Origin: Bryoerythrophyllum caledonicum
Lineage: Eukaryota; Streptophyta; Bryopsida; Pottiales; Pottiaceae
NCBI GenBank assembly: GCA_963971425.1
Contig: OZ020517.1
Coordinates: forward strand, 9,302,501-9,366,500
Reading direction: 5' to 3'
DNA: 64,000 nt
Of the stretch, positions 49,329 to 60,909 are shown piece by piece. How positions within the stretch are numbered: position 1 is the stretch's first letter; the number at the start of each line of letters is the position of its first letter. The notes beneath the pieces are model-generated. The model saw only the letters and a list, made by a program, of their open reading frames with translations. It was not told the DNA's origin and searched no databases. The translations under genes were made by a program, and so were the position numbers.

Positions 49329-50557
49329 ATGAGGCAAAAACGGCCTACGAGAGTGTTTGAGCACGGCATCATTCACTTGATACTTTTGGGGTTGATCCTG
49401 AGTGCTGTAGATGGTGTTCTCTGTAAAGGTAAGTGAAACCACTCATGCTTCAGTTTACAAGCTGGATTTTCAATTTCCTGTTGAAGGCTTGTGAAGTTAA
49501 CAGTGGCATAATCTTGGTTTCAGGATTCTTCCCTGAGGTGATCAGTACCAGATTTGGCACAAGCAAGGGAGGCACACAGCTCAGAGTTCACGTGACAGGC
49601 AAGCTGGGGCTTGATGCTCTAAGGCCGCACTATTTGAGGATTAACGACTGGGATCCTGTGAAGACCACCAACCAATTTTTCATCAATGGAGCGATTGAAG
49701 ATGAGTTTGTTATGCCCCCTTCAACCCATTCCACCCAACGAAGGTGTTGTTCGACTGTCCTACTCTCTGGATGGTGTCCGCTACATCAAAGCTGGTGAAT
49801 TCGTCTACTATGGTAAGTAGGAACTACTTCATGATTTGTAGAATCGAGCTTCTATCTTTCGAACTTTCTGCATTACACAACTCTTGGGGCATAACACCAT
49901 TTTGTCCAGATACTAGTAAAGTCGCTTAAAGTTCCAATAAGATTTCTCTCTTTAGATTTCAATAATACTACTCTTCCTCACTCTTATTAGCTATCAGATC
50001 AATGGACGAGCTTCTGGGCGTCTCAACTAGAATCCTTTAAAGAGCTTGGTGGTCTCTTAGCTCAAGTTACAAGTAGTTTTAGCCGCCTTTGAGAGGTCAT
50101 GTTGTACCATGATTCTTACCCGTCTTTTTCCTCTTTGAACCGACAATACATATTTAGAGCTACCTAGGGCTGATTTTAAGAGAAAAAAATGAGAAAGAGG
50201 TAAATTGATGTCATCGTAGCTTTGCCTCACTTTACAAATAACTAAAGCCTAACCTTGAAATTGTTTCAGATGGAGAAGAATTGGCAACAACTGGCTTGGA
50301 TCCAGCTGTTGATGTGGAAGGTGTTTGACACCTCCAAAGTTCACTATTTCCTCGGACTAACACAGATGAGCCGTTGTCAATGAGCTTCACACCAACTTGT
50401 AGGGATGAAGACGGGGTTGTCACTGAGGCACGCTATTGAATTCCATACGAGTATGCTCGCCAACTGAATGCCAAGCTGAGTGTACACTGTCCTATTGAGT
50501 CTCCGAGACGCATCACACACATCTCCATCAATGGCCAGGATTATATGGCTGTTCAAG
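49329..50557 (+). pseudogene. Broken gene for a secreted or membrane protein with IPT/TIG-like (Ig-fold) domain
   Basis: Exons 49329-49428, 49524-49812 and 50270-50557 have good splice sites. Exon 1 encodes a signal peptide or anchor (HLILLGLILSAVDGVLC). Exon 2 begins FFPEVISTRFGTSKGGTQLRV, with the GGTxLxVxVTG pattern of IPT/TIG or filamin-type repeats. A run of five C at 49715-49719 shifts the frame by one; after it the natural frame continues as GVVRLSYSLDGVRYIKAGEF, an Ig-like strand pattern. Exon 3 then carries TGA at 50326-50328 and 50437-50439, both plausible CGA-to-TGA changes. I do not know the parent family with certainty; plant GEX2-like or fibrocystin-like proteins are possibilities. 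No downstream exons are identified. Confidence 0.6.
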
Positions 50558-53262
50558 GTACGCCTCTGCCATCCATGTCATTGCACTAGCGTTGAAGACC
50601 ACATGAATTAATTCTTCCTTACTGTCTCTGGCAACCACCCTGGCCTAATTGCCCGGCCTGCGTCCATAACTGCTCCAGCCCCGTTCCAGCCTGTGAAATT
50701 TTTACTTGTGAACATACTTCTAAATTCCTCACTATTGTTTGCAAGGAAGCCATCTGGTGTTGTGAGTCCCATATTCTTGATCGTTCTACGCTTGCAAAGT
50801 TCTATTCCTCACTGCAAATTCTTCAATCTATTTTACCTCTTCTATTGGACTTTGATGTGACTGGTCAATGTTGAACTAAATTTTCCTAGTAATAGAGGAA
50901 GAGAGCATTTCTAAATAGATAGATAACTTTACAAAGACACAAGCAAGGGGAAAATTCCACAACGAGTATGACTAACATGTGGAATTGATTGAATGAGGGA
51001 ACCCATTGTGAAATTTTCTTTTTAGTCAAGACCTTCTAACTACAAATGACCCAGTAAGCATGAGAAAGACTCATGTTTTCATAACAAAGGGTACAAGTTC
51101 ACCCCACTACACATTGCTATCCAATCAAACAAATTCCTAGGATGCATGATTATTCTAAATCATGAACTACCACTGACACTCATATCTTCTAAAATCCGCA
51201 AGAATTCTTGACAAGAATTCACATGCTTATCCATGTCTTCCTCTTATAATCTTGCAACTATTTAGGTTTAGGGTTTTAGAGTTGCAATCTTATATAGTGC
51301 AACTCTTAACACCTAGCTCATATGAAAGACGTGGAAATAATCAGCTCATATAAACATGCGACTCCAAGGACAACAGACTACTTCTTTTGAGGTTTCCTAA
51401 CCCCTAATAGATCCTAAACCCTAAAACACTTGCAATACCAAAATCCTAAACCTTAATAGACTCGATAATATTGCAGGTCTAAGTTCTAGTAGACCCTTCA
51501 TTCTCATAGACCCTAAACCTTAAAACACTAATAAAATAGAAGACTTCAGAAATCAAGAACATGCGACTCCGGCAATTCCAAGAACACCGGATAATTATCT
51601 CCTTTAAGAGATTCTAAGCACTTAACAAAATTGAAAGTCGTAGAAAGATCAAGAATATGCGACTCACAACACCAAATCACTTCCTTGCAAACATGGATGA
51701 GGAACATAGAAGTATCTTCAGGAGTGAGGAACTCACGGGCTCGACGAGTATGGGAACGGCATTGGAAGAGTTTGACGTGGAAGCCAAACATGGGCACGAG
51801 CGGAGACTGCATGGATTGAGAGTAGGGGCCATCGGGCAAGGTAGGCCAACAAAGTTTGAGACCAGCTAGCCTCCTCCTATTCATTCCACAAGCCCAATGA
51901 GGGAATCAATTCGCCCTAGGCAACACAAATGAGGTCGTTTTTGACCTTGTAAATTTGGGAGCAATAACAACAATCATTGCAACAGTCCGGCCAACAAGAT
52001 ATATAGGTGTAGTGGGCCTCAAAAATGGGAAACAATTCCCCACCAACATGGCTCCAAAACTCTAAAAGTTCGTTTGTCCCTCCAAAGGTAGAATCAAACC
52101 ACATGGAAGGCAATATAGCGTGCATTTTTAGCCTCCTTGTATTAATTGTTCATTGTATTTAGGCATGTGATGAAGACTTGGAGGCCAACATCATAGAGGA
52201 TGTCAGACTCAAAAAGAGGCCAACGACATAAACGGTGGCGCGGTGCCACACCTTTTCCAAAAAATTTAGTGGAGTGGTGGGGCGACCAATGCAAACTTTG
52301 TCTTACATCGTTCAGAGGGACTCGGAAAAGACTTCTTTCGTGGCTGATTTCAGTGTGAATGTTGGTGATGCTCTAAACCCAACCTAAAGACCTGCACAAA
52401 TCAATCCTCTATTAGCGACAATTTAAAATCAGCCAATTACCCAATATTGCTCCGTTCTATATCCTTTCTAGATTCAGGAAGGAAATGTAGTTTGTCACCA
52501 CATCACTTAAAAATTCATTGGTCAATGCATATGTCATAACATAATGAAAGACTACATTTCTTCTGTGAAATTTATGAAGGATACAAAAGAGAGTAGTAGT
52601 GGATCATTGGACGGTTTGGGGTTGCCCTACCTTATCTAGTTTACTACTAAAGTAAGAATACTTTCAATTGTGAAATTTTTTTGGATATGTTCTGTACATG
52701 TTTATATATTTGTGAATCTAAGATGGTTCAAACTTGACATTCATTTTTTCAATAGATTTTTTTAATGGATAAAAGTAGTTAAATGTCAATTTGCTTTAGT
52801 GCAAGCAATATTTGGAGGATAGTGCTTAAAAATGGGTTCTATCATAAAATGTTGGGCCACATCAACTCATCCACGTCCCCTTCAAAGTTCGGGTCTTCAA
52901 GAAATAGTTCACATTTATATTGAATTATAACTAGTTATTAGATTTTTGTATGCATACACCATAAGGTGAGCTTGGCACATCTTCCTGGCGGCTGCTGTAG
53001 GGGCCCAATCTACATGCGGGCTCCAATCCATGAGCCCGCAACCAGTCAACGGGCCCCATTGGGTGATCAATTATCAAGTTTAACAACTAGCTAGCAAACC
53101 CCATCTAGTGGTCTCCCTTAGAACCTTCAATAATTTTTTTAAAATATTGGGCTTAAATCTTCCTCCCAGCAATGATTTATGTTGCCCCTTTTCTCCTACA
53201 TCCTTTAGGCTTTTACTTGTTGCCCCTCTCTCATTCTTGTTTTCCATTAGTTCACATGGTTG
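50558..53262. other. Intergenic, possible coding relics only
   Basis: A minus-strand frame at 51884-51546 and another near 52125-51916 look like decayed coding sequence, but I cannot assign a family. Otherwise AT-rich. Confidence 0.4.
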
Positions 53263-53272
53263 TTCATATTGC

Positions 53273-53513
53273 GAGCAATGCTATCTTATGAGTGGTGAAC
53301 GATGAGCAATGATTAGTGAATAAAAACAATATAGAAAAAAAATAATGATTTTGTACTCTTCTTTGAAAACTAAGAAAAGTGTGACCTATTACTAAACCAT
53401 AAAAGTCATAAGTATAAATCTAATCTTAAATCCTAAATCCTTAATTTAAACTCTATATTCGATTGTTCATTGCTCACTGCTCACCATTTACCACTCACAA
53501 GATAGCAATCCTC
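53273..53513. mobile_element. Short MULE-like MITE related to the 14.6-kb element
   Basis: Inverted ends GAGCAATGCTATCTTATGAG (left) and, read inward from the right, GAGGATTGCTATCTTGTGAG continue into GTGGT and TGAGCAATGA-type heptamers, as in the TIRs at 5697 and 20330. Flanks TTCATATTGC (53263-53272) and TTCATACAAC (53514-53523) match at 7 of 10 positions, consistent with an old 10-bp duplication. Confidence 0.7.
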
Positions 53514-53523
53514 TTCATACAAC

Positions 53524-54830
53524 CGAGAGTCCTCATTTTAATTTTTAAAATAAATAAATGGATATCTAACAAAATCAGGACAAAATCACCATTTGTGGAC
53601 CAGTTAGACTCTGAATTCTTATCGGCTACCAGCCAATGCTTCTCATCGTATGAAAATTTCAAATGGTCATAACTTACTCAAATTTTGTCCAAATCAAGCT
53701 TATGAGGTGTTTTTTGACATCTACATTTTTCGTAGATGCCAAAAAAACATCTCATATGCTCTATTTGGATAGAAAATGAGTGAGATAGGCACTATAGAAG
53801 ATTATTGGTAAGATGCTTTGGCAGCTCTCGGCTAGCAGCCGACCACTATTTCTAGACTTTCATTTGTCCATATTTTTTAAATATCCGTTAATAACTTTCT
53901 AATCATGAGTTCAAAAACATTTTTAATCATATTTCCACAAAGTTTTCATAAAAACAATCCAATGTAAAAATCTCATAAAAAAAAGAATTTCCAGTTTTGT
54001 ATGTAACTCACAATTGTCAACACTTTGTTGACATATCAAAATACATGATATTTGTGTTTAAGAAAGATACTTGATATAATTTCGAATCAATTACAATATT
54101 TCATATTTTCAAATGAAAAACGGTATTCAGATTTTTAAAATCTATTTTAAAATTAGGCATGGAATTATTTTTAAAACTAAAAACTAAAAAGATTCTATTT
54201 TTAAAAATAAGTTTTAAAAAAAGAAATTCAAGTTAAAAATTTAAATTACACTTAATAATGAAATCAATATTAAAATCAACAAAAACAAATTAAAATTTAC
54301 CAGATAAATTGTCATAATTTAATAATACATTTACTGACTAATAAATAATGTTAATTGCAATTACATATGAATACTCAATATTTATTTTTTTAAGAGATTC
54401 AATTAAAACTTAAAAATAATCATTGAAATTACATATAGTTGATATGATAAAACCAAATAAAGCTGAGTAGAAACAAATTCATTGATCTCAACTTGGCAGT
54501 AGATGATGAAAGAACCACAAGTTTTGCAATAATCAACAAAGGAAATACTACACCCAAGTTGCTAATCTCTGCATATGCTGCATATGAACTCTGGGGTGTA
54601 AATATCAACCACTTGAATCCTTGGTAACTTATCATAACATACATCCTAGTCATGCATCCCACTTCAAAACTTGCACTTTATGCAGGTGAAATGAATACCA
54701 ACCTCTCAAGACTGCACTTTAATCGCACCTCTCCACAATCACACTAAATTGTTGTGTCTCTGGAATATCATTCTCCATTTCAGGGTATTTGCATATCCAA
54801 ATCAGCTGCTGCTGCTGCTGCTGCTACTCG
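53524..54830. other. AT-rich spacer and HISN5 3' flank
   Basis: 53900-54420 is extremely AT-rich. (GCT)7 lies at 54805-54825, immediately 3' of the HISN5 stop. No gene is supported. Confidence 0.5.
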
Positions 54831-57201
54831 TCAAGCTCTTGACAGGACACCTTTCGAGCTGCAGGCAAAAGAGAGCATTACATACTTCATTAGCTTCAAA
54901 GTGTTCAAAAGAAAGGTCTACATGTGACGGGTAACAACAATAAATGATTTTTTAATAGTAATAATAATAACCTTTACCTTGGTATGGTTCCCAAGCGACG
55001 AACATCATATTCAGTTGCTTGACGCAAAGCTCTCGCAAAAGCTTTAAATGTAGCTTCTATTATGTGGTGTGAGTTCTTTCCTGCAAGCTGCATCCAGAGA
55101 ATATCAAAATATTAGCTTTTCCCACATGTACTGTTAAGAATTGCAAGCAACTGATAGATTCATTATGTGAAAACCTGCAACCTTCCAAGCTAGTGAAGAT
55201 CATGAAGATCAATGTACCTGGCGAATGTGAAGAGTCATTCCTGATGTGTTCGCCATAGATTGGAAAAAGTGCTCAACCAACTGTGCACAGAACAACAAAC
55301 GAGTAGCTTGCAGTTGTATGAAACCTGGCTACCAATCATGATACTGCCCTATAAATCATAAAAGAAACCTTTACCTGAGTATCATAGTTTCCTACTCGGT
55401 CTGTTGGTATCTCAAGGTCATAACCTAAATATGGCCGCCCCGACAAATCCTGGCACACAATGTATGTGTTTCGTTAGACTCGACCTAGCTGAGCACAACA
55501 GAAAAAAAGGAAAATGTCAGGGAAGAGGAGTAGAAAAAGGAGACTAACCAGCACAACATGCACCAGAGCTTCATCTAGTGGAGCTGAAAAATCGCCAAAT
55601 CGCCTGATGCCTTTGCGGTCACCAAGAGCTTGCAAAAGTGCCTGAAGTATAGGCAATCATACATTTAAAAACGGTCCATAATGTGTTGCAATTCAGAACC
55701 TCTAAATTCTGGTAAGAATAGAACTATTTGTAAAGTGAGGCAAAGACACCATGACTTTTAATCTCTTCGGATATTAAAAAATCAGTCCTAAAATAGCAAG
55801 AATCAGCTCAAAGAGGAAAAAGGGTGGCAAAGATTCATGGTACAACGTGACCTCTCCTTCCTTCTCAAAGGTGGCTCGAACTAGTTCTAACTTAAGAATC
55901 CACCAAGCTCTTCCATTGATCTAAGAGCGAACAAAGAGTACTAAAAAGAGGGGTTGCCTTATGAGTGACTGTACAAATAACTCAACCTTATCTGTAAAGT
56001 TTTGATGTTATTTCTTCTAATTCAAATACAAGAACACTTTGTGGCATCTGAGAGTGACAGAGCACTTACGGTGCCCATGGCAAGGCCCACATCCTCATTC
56101 GTATGATGATCGTCAATGTAAGTGTCGCCCTTGGCCTTAACTCGCACGTCAAAGAGGCCATGCGAGGCCAATTGCTGTAATTCACAAGACGGTCACAATC
56201 ATTAGCAACCAAGGATATGATAACAAAGGTACCATTTCAGGTAGAAAACAATCAAGTCTGTTTTTATACAATGAGACAAAGATACCATGCCTCTTGACCA
56301 CTTTTCCAACTAATATCACCCCTAAATAGCTATATAATGAGCTCAAAAAGGGAAAAGGCGGCTAAAAGTACAACATGACGTCTTCTTCATTCTCTAAAAC
56401 TAACACCAAGCTCTTCCATTGACTTGATTGAAGTTGGCAGACTACCAAACTCTTCCAAATATTGAGAGTGAGTAAAAAATAGTATGAGAGGTATCTTGTT
56501 CAAACTTCGGGTGACTTTACAAACGACTCATTTGTGTTGTAAACATTTGGTACTCACGTCAAGCATGTGGTCCAAAAAGGGGATGCCGGTGTCGCAGTCA
56601 CAGATCCCGGTTCCGTCCAAATTGATGCTCACTTCCACACTGGTCTCCTTGGTTTCCCTTGAAACAGACCCTACACGGGAGCTCTCTGCAAAAACAACGC
56701 GTATGGTGAGGAGGAAACTAACCCTATTACTAGCTCTAACATCAAGAAACATAGAGTTTCGAGCTCTGAAAATATATCCAGACCACGTTACACATAGTAA
56801 ATTCCTATGGACAAGACTAATATACCATAAATACCACTGCCAGAGCTTCATAGCGTTCTTTAAAACCATCACCCTTGAACTTAGAAGAGCCAACTCGCAT
56901 GTAAACCAATGCATGATTCTAAGTTACTGTGAAAATCCAAGCTTAATCTGAAAGAACTTAAGAAAATTCTGGAATTTATTTTGAGAATTCCCTGCCCTAA
57001 TTGTGACTCACCAGCTTGGGCGACATCAGGCGCGACACCGTTGACAGCGGCAGCGGAGACCTTGACGCAACCCCGCCTCGACCGCCCAGCGGGCACCCTC
57101 AGGTGTGACGCTTGCGGAAGTCCTCTCCTGCCATGGGCGCTGGAGCACGGCGTCACGCGCACCATGGACGACGACGCAGCTGCGGCTGCCATAGTCGCCA
57201 T
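54831..57201 (-). CDS. HISN5: Imidazoleglycerol-phosphate dehydratase, plastidial, eight exons
   Basis: Exons 57201-57012, 56685-56558, 56174-56070, 55641-55549, 55449-55375, 55280-55218, 55087-54978 and 54858-54831 join in phase to 263 aa. The enzyme catalyses the sixth step of histidine synthesis, dehydrating imidazoleglycerol phosphate to imidazoleacetol phosphate, in the plastid. An Ala/Ser/Arg-rich transit peptide fills exon 1. Family motifs are clear: [11 protein letters not shown], the metal-binding [48 protein letters not shown] and the second metal site [20 protein letters not shown], then the usual end SSKGVLSRA. The first in-frame ATG (57201) gives a typical transit peptide. Confidence 0.97.
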
Positions 57202-57431
57202 TCCGGAGTCACCGCCCCAAACACCAAAACCCAAAAACCCAAAAACCCAAAACCCAAGACCCTAGACTCACAACGCTGGTGTGTTTTCGGAGTTGGAGAG
57301 GTGCAGAAAATGTTGTGGGATAACTTATGGCAAGTGTGCAGATGGCGACTCGAGTTCCATCAACCGATTCAAGCGAGCAAGACGACTCGTGCAACTGGAA
57401 TCTCTCTCCCTCTCTCTCGCCTTCCCAACAG

Positions 57432-57682
57432 GATGATATCCGTCTCATGACGTGATATCCGCCGGAGTAGGGTATACCCGCCCAGAGTGCTTATGCCCGT
57501 TTCAGAGATGATATCTGCCTCATGACGTGATATGTGCCTGAGTAGGTTATATCCGCCCCGAGTGCTAATGCCCGTTTCAGAGATGATATCCGTCTCATGA
57601 CGTGATATCCGCCTGAGTAGGTTATATCCGCCCCGAGTGCTTATGCCCGTTTCAGAGATGATATCCGATGTCCGTCTCACGA
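57432..57682. repeat. 75-bp minisatellite, three full copies plus a partial one
   Basis: Units start at 57432, 57507, 57582 and 57657 with GATGATATC. They differ by a few bases. The array begins about 230 bp upstream of the HISN5 start codon, so it may sit in or near that promoter. Confidence 0.88.
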
Positions 57683-59312
57683 AAATATGTGTGTCTAAAG
57701 ACCTGATGTCTGTCTAAAGATTAGACGACTGTTGATGCCTGCCTGAGAAGTTGATGACTTTATGTGGGTTTCGTACCCTACGTGTTGGTCGGGTTTGTAC
57801 ATAATTCATTCAAAAATGGAGGGTGTCCAAAATTTTGGGAAAATATTACATATTTGTCTAAGGTGATACCCATGCAATGTCATACCCTTGTAATATACAG
57901 GCAATATTTATGTAATACATCGGTGATACCCTTTTTGTTTGAACCACCGTGTTAAAAAAACTGCTTTGTGTAGATCCAGACCAGGTGTACGGTTGAGGGT
58001 GTCCAATCCAGACCAATGTATACAGTTTGTGTTCAAATGTGGACGGTGCAGACTTACTACAAGATGTGGGGCCTTTCTATCATGAGAACTTGACTAAATC
58101 ACACCCGAGTATCACCTAGGTATACCACAAGCATTAACCCCAAAAGGACCAAGTGTATGTTCAGGGGATAATTTTTTTTAGCTTTGACTCTAACTATCTT
58201 TCAATCTGTACACTCAATATCCACAATATTTGTACCACATCATCTCATACCTTACAGAGTGGTCAATTTTGTACAAATTGGAGAATATCCAAAAAAATCG
58301 GAGATTTCAAGAGATTAGTCAAGGTGATACTTGTGTAATGCTTGAATGATATCCATTGTGTCCAAACCACTATCATACTACTAAAATCATAATCCGCGCA
58401 GTGAACCACGCAGCGATCAATCGCGCTGTCAACCTTGGAGTAAACTATAGGAACGGTGCAGCCAACCTTGGAGTAAATCATGTTACCTTTTTTTAAATAT
58501 AGTTTGTAATATAAAAACTACATGAAAATGGTTGGACTAATGCGTTGCAAAGCATTAGCTTGAGTTTTTGGGTGTGACAAATATGCATTCGTGTGTTGCA
58601 ATCTGTACTTTTGATTAGAAATTGGACATTCAAAATATTTTTTGAGTTAAGCACTAAAAGATTGAATTGTAAATTATAAGTTGTAAACTTGGAGTGAAAA
58701 AGTTGTGAAGTTGGAGTTGTGATCTTGGAGGTTGGCATACAAAGTTGGAGTTGCAAAATTGCATATTCAAGTTGTGGAGATTGAAATTACAAGTTTTGAG
58801 GTGAGATTGCAAGTTTTGAGATTGTAATTGCAAATTGAGTTTGTGGGTGTGTGAATTTGAGATTGTAATTGCAAGTTGAGTTTGTGGGTGTGTAAAATTT
58901 GCATTTGTGTGTTGCAATTTGTGCTTATCCAAAATAAAATTGAAACTCTTGATTACAAATTTGACATTCATAACATTTTTGAAATTCCATGTTAAAATGC
59001 AAAAAATCTTAATTTTAATTAATTAAATTTTTTGTGATCAAGAGTTTTTTTTTGTGATCAAGAATTTTTTAATAAGTTAATTAATTTAATAAAATTAGTT
59101 ATTTTTTAAAGATTAATTAAATGCAAAAAAATTAATCAACCTAATTAATTTTTTTCTATTCTATTCTATTGCATTATTAAAATTCATGCATAGGTTTCAA
59201 AGATATATTTATATTTTATGTAGATTGTTGTTACCTTTCTTTTTTTTATATTTTGTGATATAAAAACTACATTAAAATGGTTGAACTAATGCGTTGCAAA
59301 GCAAGCGCCAAC
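57683..59312. other. Repeat-rich AT spacer
   Basis: Two diverged copies of a segment of about 120 bp (near 57781-57935 and 58255-58375) contain TTTGTACA...GTGTCC/ATATCC and AAGGTGATAC. Between them, TTAA plus CCCCAAAAGGACCAAG at 58134-58152 looks like the left end of a CCCCTAAAGGACC-family MITE without a visible right end. 58740-58920 holds TTGCAAGTT/GAGTTTGTGGGTGTGT repeats of about 47 bp. A segment of about 55 bp (ACTAATGCGTTGCAAAGCA) occurs at 58536 and 59286. Confidence 0.5.
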
Positions 59313-59662
59313 TGCTACACTAAAAATTATATTTAGTGTTGGCAACACTAAACACGAACAACAACACCAATTGTCAACAAGGGTAGAATTGTAGCAACTC
59401 TAATTGTCAATTCCAACACCAATTGTGAACAATAGTAAGATTCAAAGAATTGAAAAATGAAGAAGTTGACATTTAGTGTTAGATTTTGAAATATACATTA
59501 ATTGTGCAACTTGCAGCTTTGGCGGCTAAAAGGGAGGCTGCCATTAAGAAATGGTGGCCCCAATACACTAATTGTCCACAAGTTGACTAATAGTGTTGGG
59601 GCATGTTGGTGGTAAATACACCAATTGTCATCCAACACTAAATATAATTTTTAGTGTAGTGA
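59313..59662. mobile_element. CACTA-like short MITE, 350 bp
   Basis: The right end read inward is CACTACACTAAAAATTATAT; the left end is TGCTACACTAAAAATTATAT, and both continue TTTAGTGTTGG. The CACTA terminus fits the En/Spm superfamily, with the left end changed at its first two bases. Flanking triplets AAC and ATC match at 2 of 3. Internal inverted and direct copies of CAACACTAA and CCAATTGTC are frequent. Confidence 0.65.
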
Positions 59663-60600
59663 TCTTTCAAAAGATAACTTGTTGGGCACGAAGTGTCCAG
59701 AAGTACCACGTCATACAATGTAAGTTCATAAGAAGATCTTACAGTTACATTCTCAATAAGTTCATTGCCTATACAATCAAAAGATCCACTAAAAAATTCT
59801 AGCCTAGAGGAGGCTACCGGCCCACATGGGAACTGGCCCAAATCGAAACATGTGATGCTATTGGACAATGAAATGAACCTGCAGACAGTTCCAAGTTCCA
59901 AAGCTGAGCCTCCTCTTCCTCAAAAGAAGGTAGATATTCAGTGGGTGGCTTCACAGTCTGCCGGGTGACACTTTTGTCGCTTCCTGCGCAAAGCCTGTTA
60001 CAAATGGACATGAAATGCTACCCAGGACGAAATTTTTTATATGCACTAGAATACCGTACCCGAGGGTCGGATTTGGCTTAAAATATTCCTAAAAGTAGCT
60101 GCCGAACTTTTAGGAAAATCTTCTTCAAAAACACCAATTTTTAACATGGTGAAAAAACGGGTTTAGAAGATTTTATTTTGTTGGGGGAACTTTTCCGAAC
60201 ATATATTTGTAGAAATAAATAATTATTCGGCACAAGAGTGCCGAATCCAACCCTTGGGTTTAAAAAGAGAGTTTATACTCCAAAGCTGAGCCTCCTCTTC
60301 CACAAAAGAAGGTAAATATTCAGGGTTTAAAAAGAGAGTTTAGGGATTAAGGTCCACCTCAAGGAAATAAAAATCACTTTTTGCAACAACAGTATCATTA
60401 ACCACAGCATCCTTCAACCTGACGTGATGAGATCTTCTTTTTCTTCGTTATTGGAAAGTGTGGGTCCCATCGCATCGGACTATAAGATATTTCATGAAAG
60501 AGTAGTTGGCCAGGTGTGAGGACAAGAAGTCCAGAGTGAGCATCTTACGATATTTTTCACACCGAATTCTCTGATTCGGAACGACGACTCACCAAGCTTC
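59663..60600. other. Spacer, nothing assigned
   Basis: A short duplicated phrase, CCAAAGCTGAGCCTCCTCTTCC, occurs at 59895 and 60281. No gene or element end is supported. Confidence 0.4.
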
Positions 60601-60909
60601 ATGGATTGCTCTGAATGCTACAGTCTGTTGATTGAAGAAAAGTTGTTAGTATCTTGCACCTGGTCGGTTGGGTCGGTTGGGTCGGTTCGGTCGGTCGGTC
60701 GATTCATCAACGTCGTCTTGTTTTTCTTGACTAATTTTCCTCTTGGCTGTGAAGAATTAGCTATAATGAGAATGTTGTGTGAAGTTGTGGATTCATTTGT
60801 GTGTGTGTGTGTACATTGGGTAATGTCACTTGCAGCGCTTGCCTGCCTTTCAGGGCTTGTACATGGAGGAAAGAGGAATGTGTGGCGGCTCATCGATCAA
60901 ACCATGTAA
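60601..60909 (+). CDS. Weak ORF, possible first exon of an unknown gene
   Basis: ATG at 60601; the frame ends at 60909, but a GTAAGTG donor lies at 60906, so it could be an exon. It contains a GGTCGGTTG microsatellite (about 60664-60702, translating as a Gly-Ser-Val repeat) and a GT run at 60799-60812. The hydrophobic segment VMSLAALACLSGLV is signal-like. The microsatellite content argues against a conserved protein. Confidence 0.25.
   Translation: MDCSECYSLLIEEKLLVSCTWSVGSVGSVRSVGRFINVVLFFLTNFPLGCEELAIMRMLCEVVDSFVCVCVHWVMSLAALACLSGLVHGGKRNVWRLIDQTM

Noticed and set aside
58500-59305. Repeat of about 55 bp considered as LTRs or TIRs
   Set aside because: Too short, same orientation, no LTR ends, and no retroelement motifs between them.
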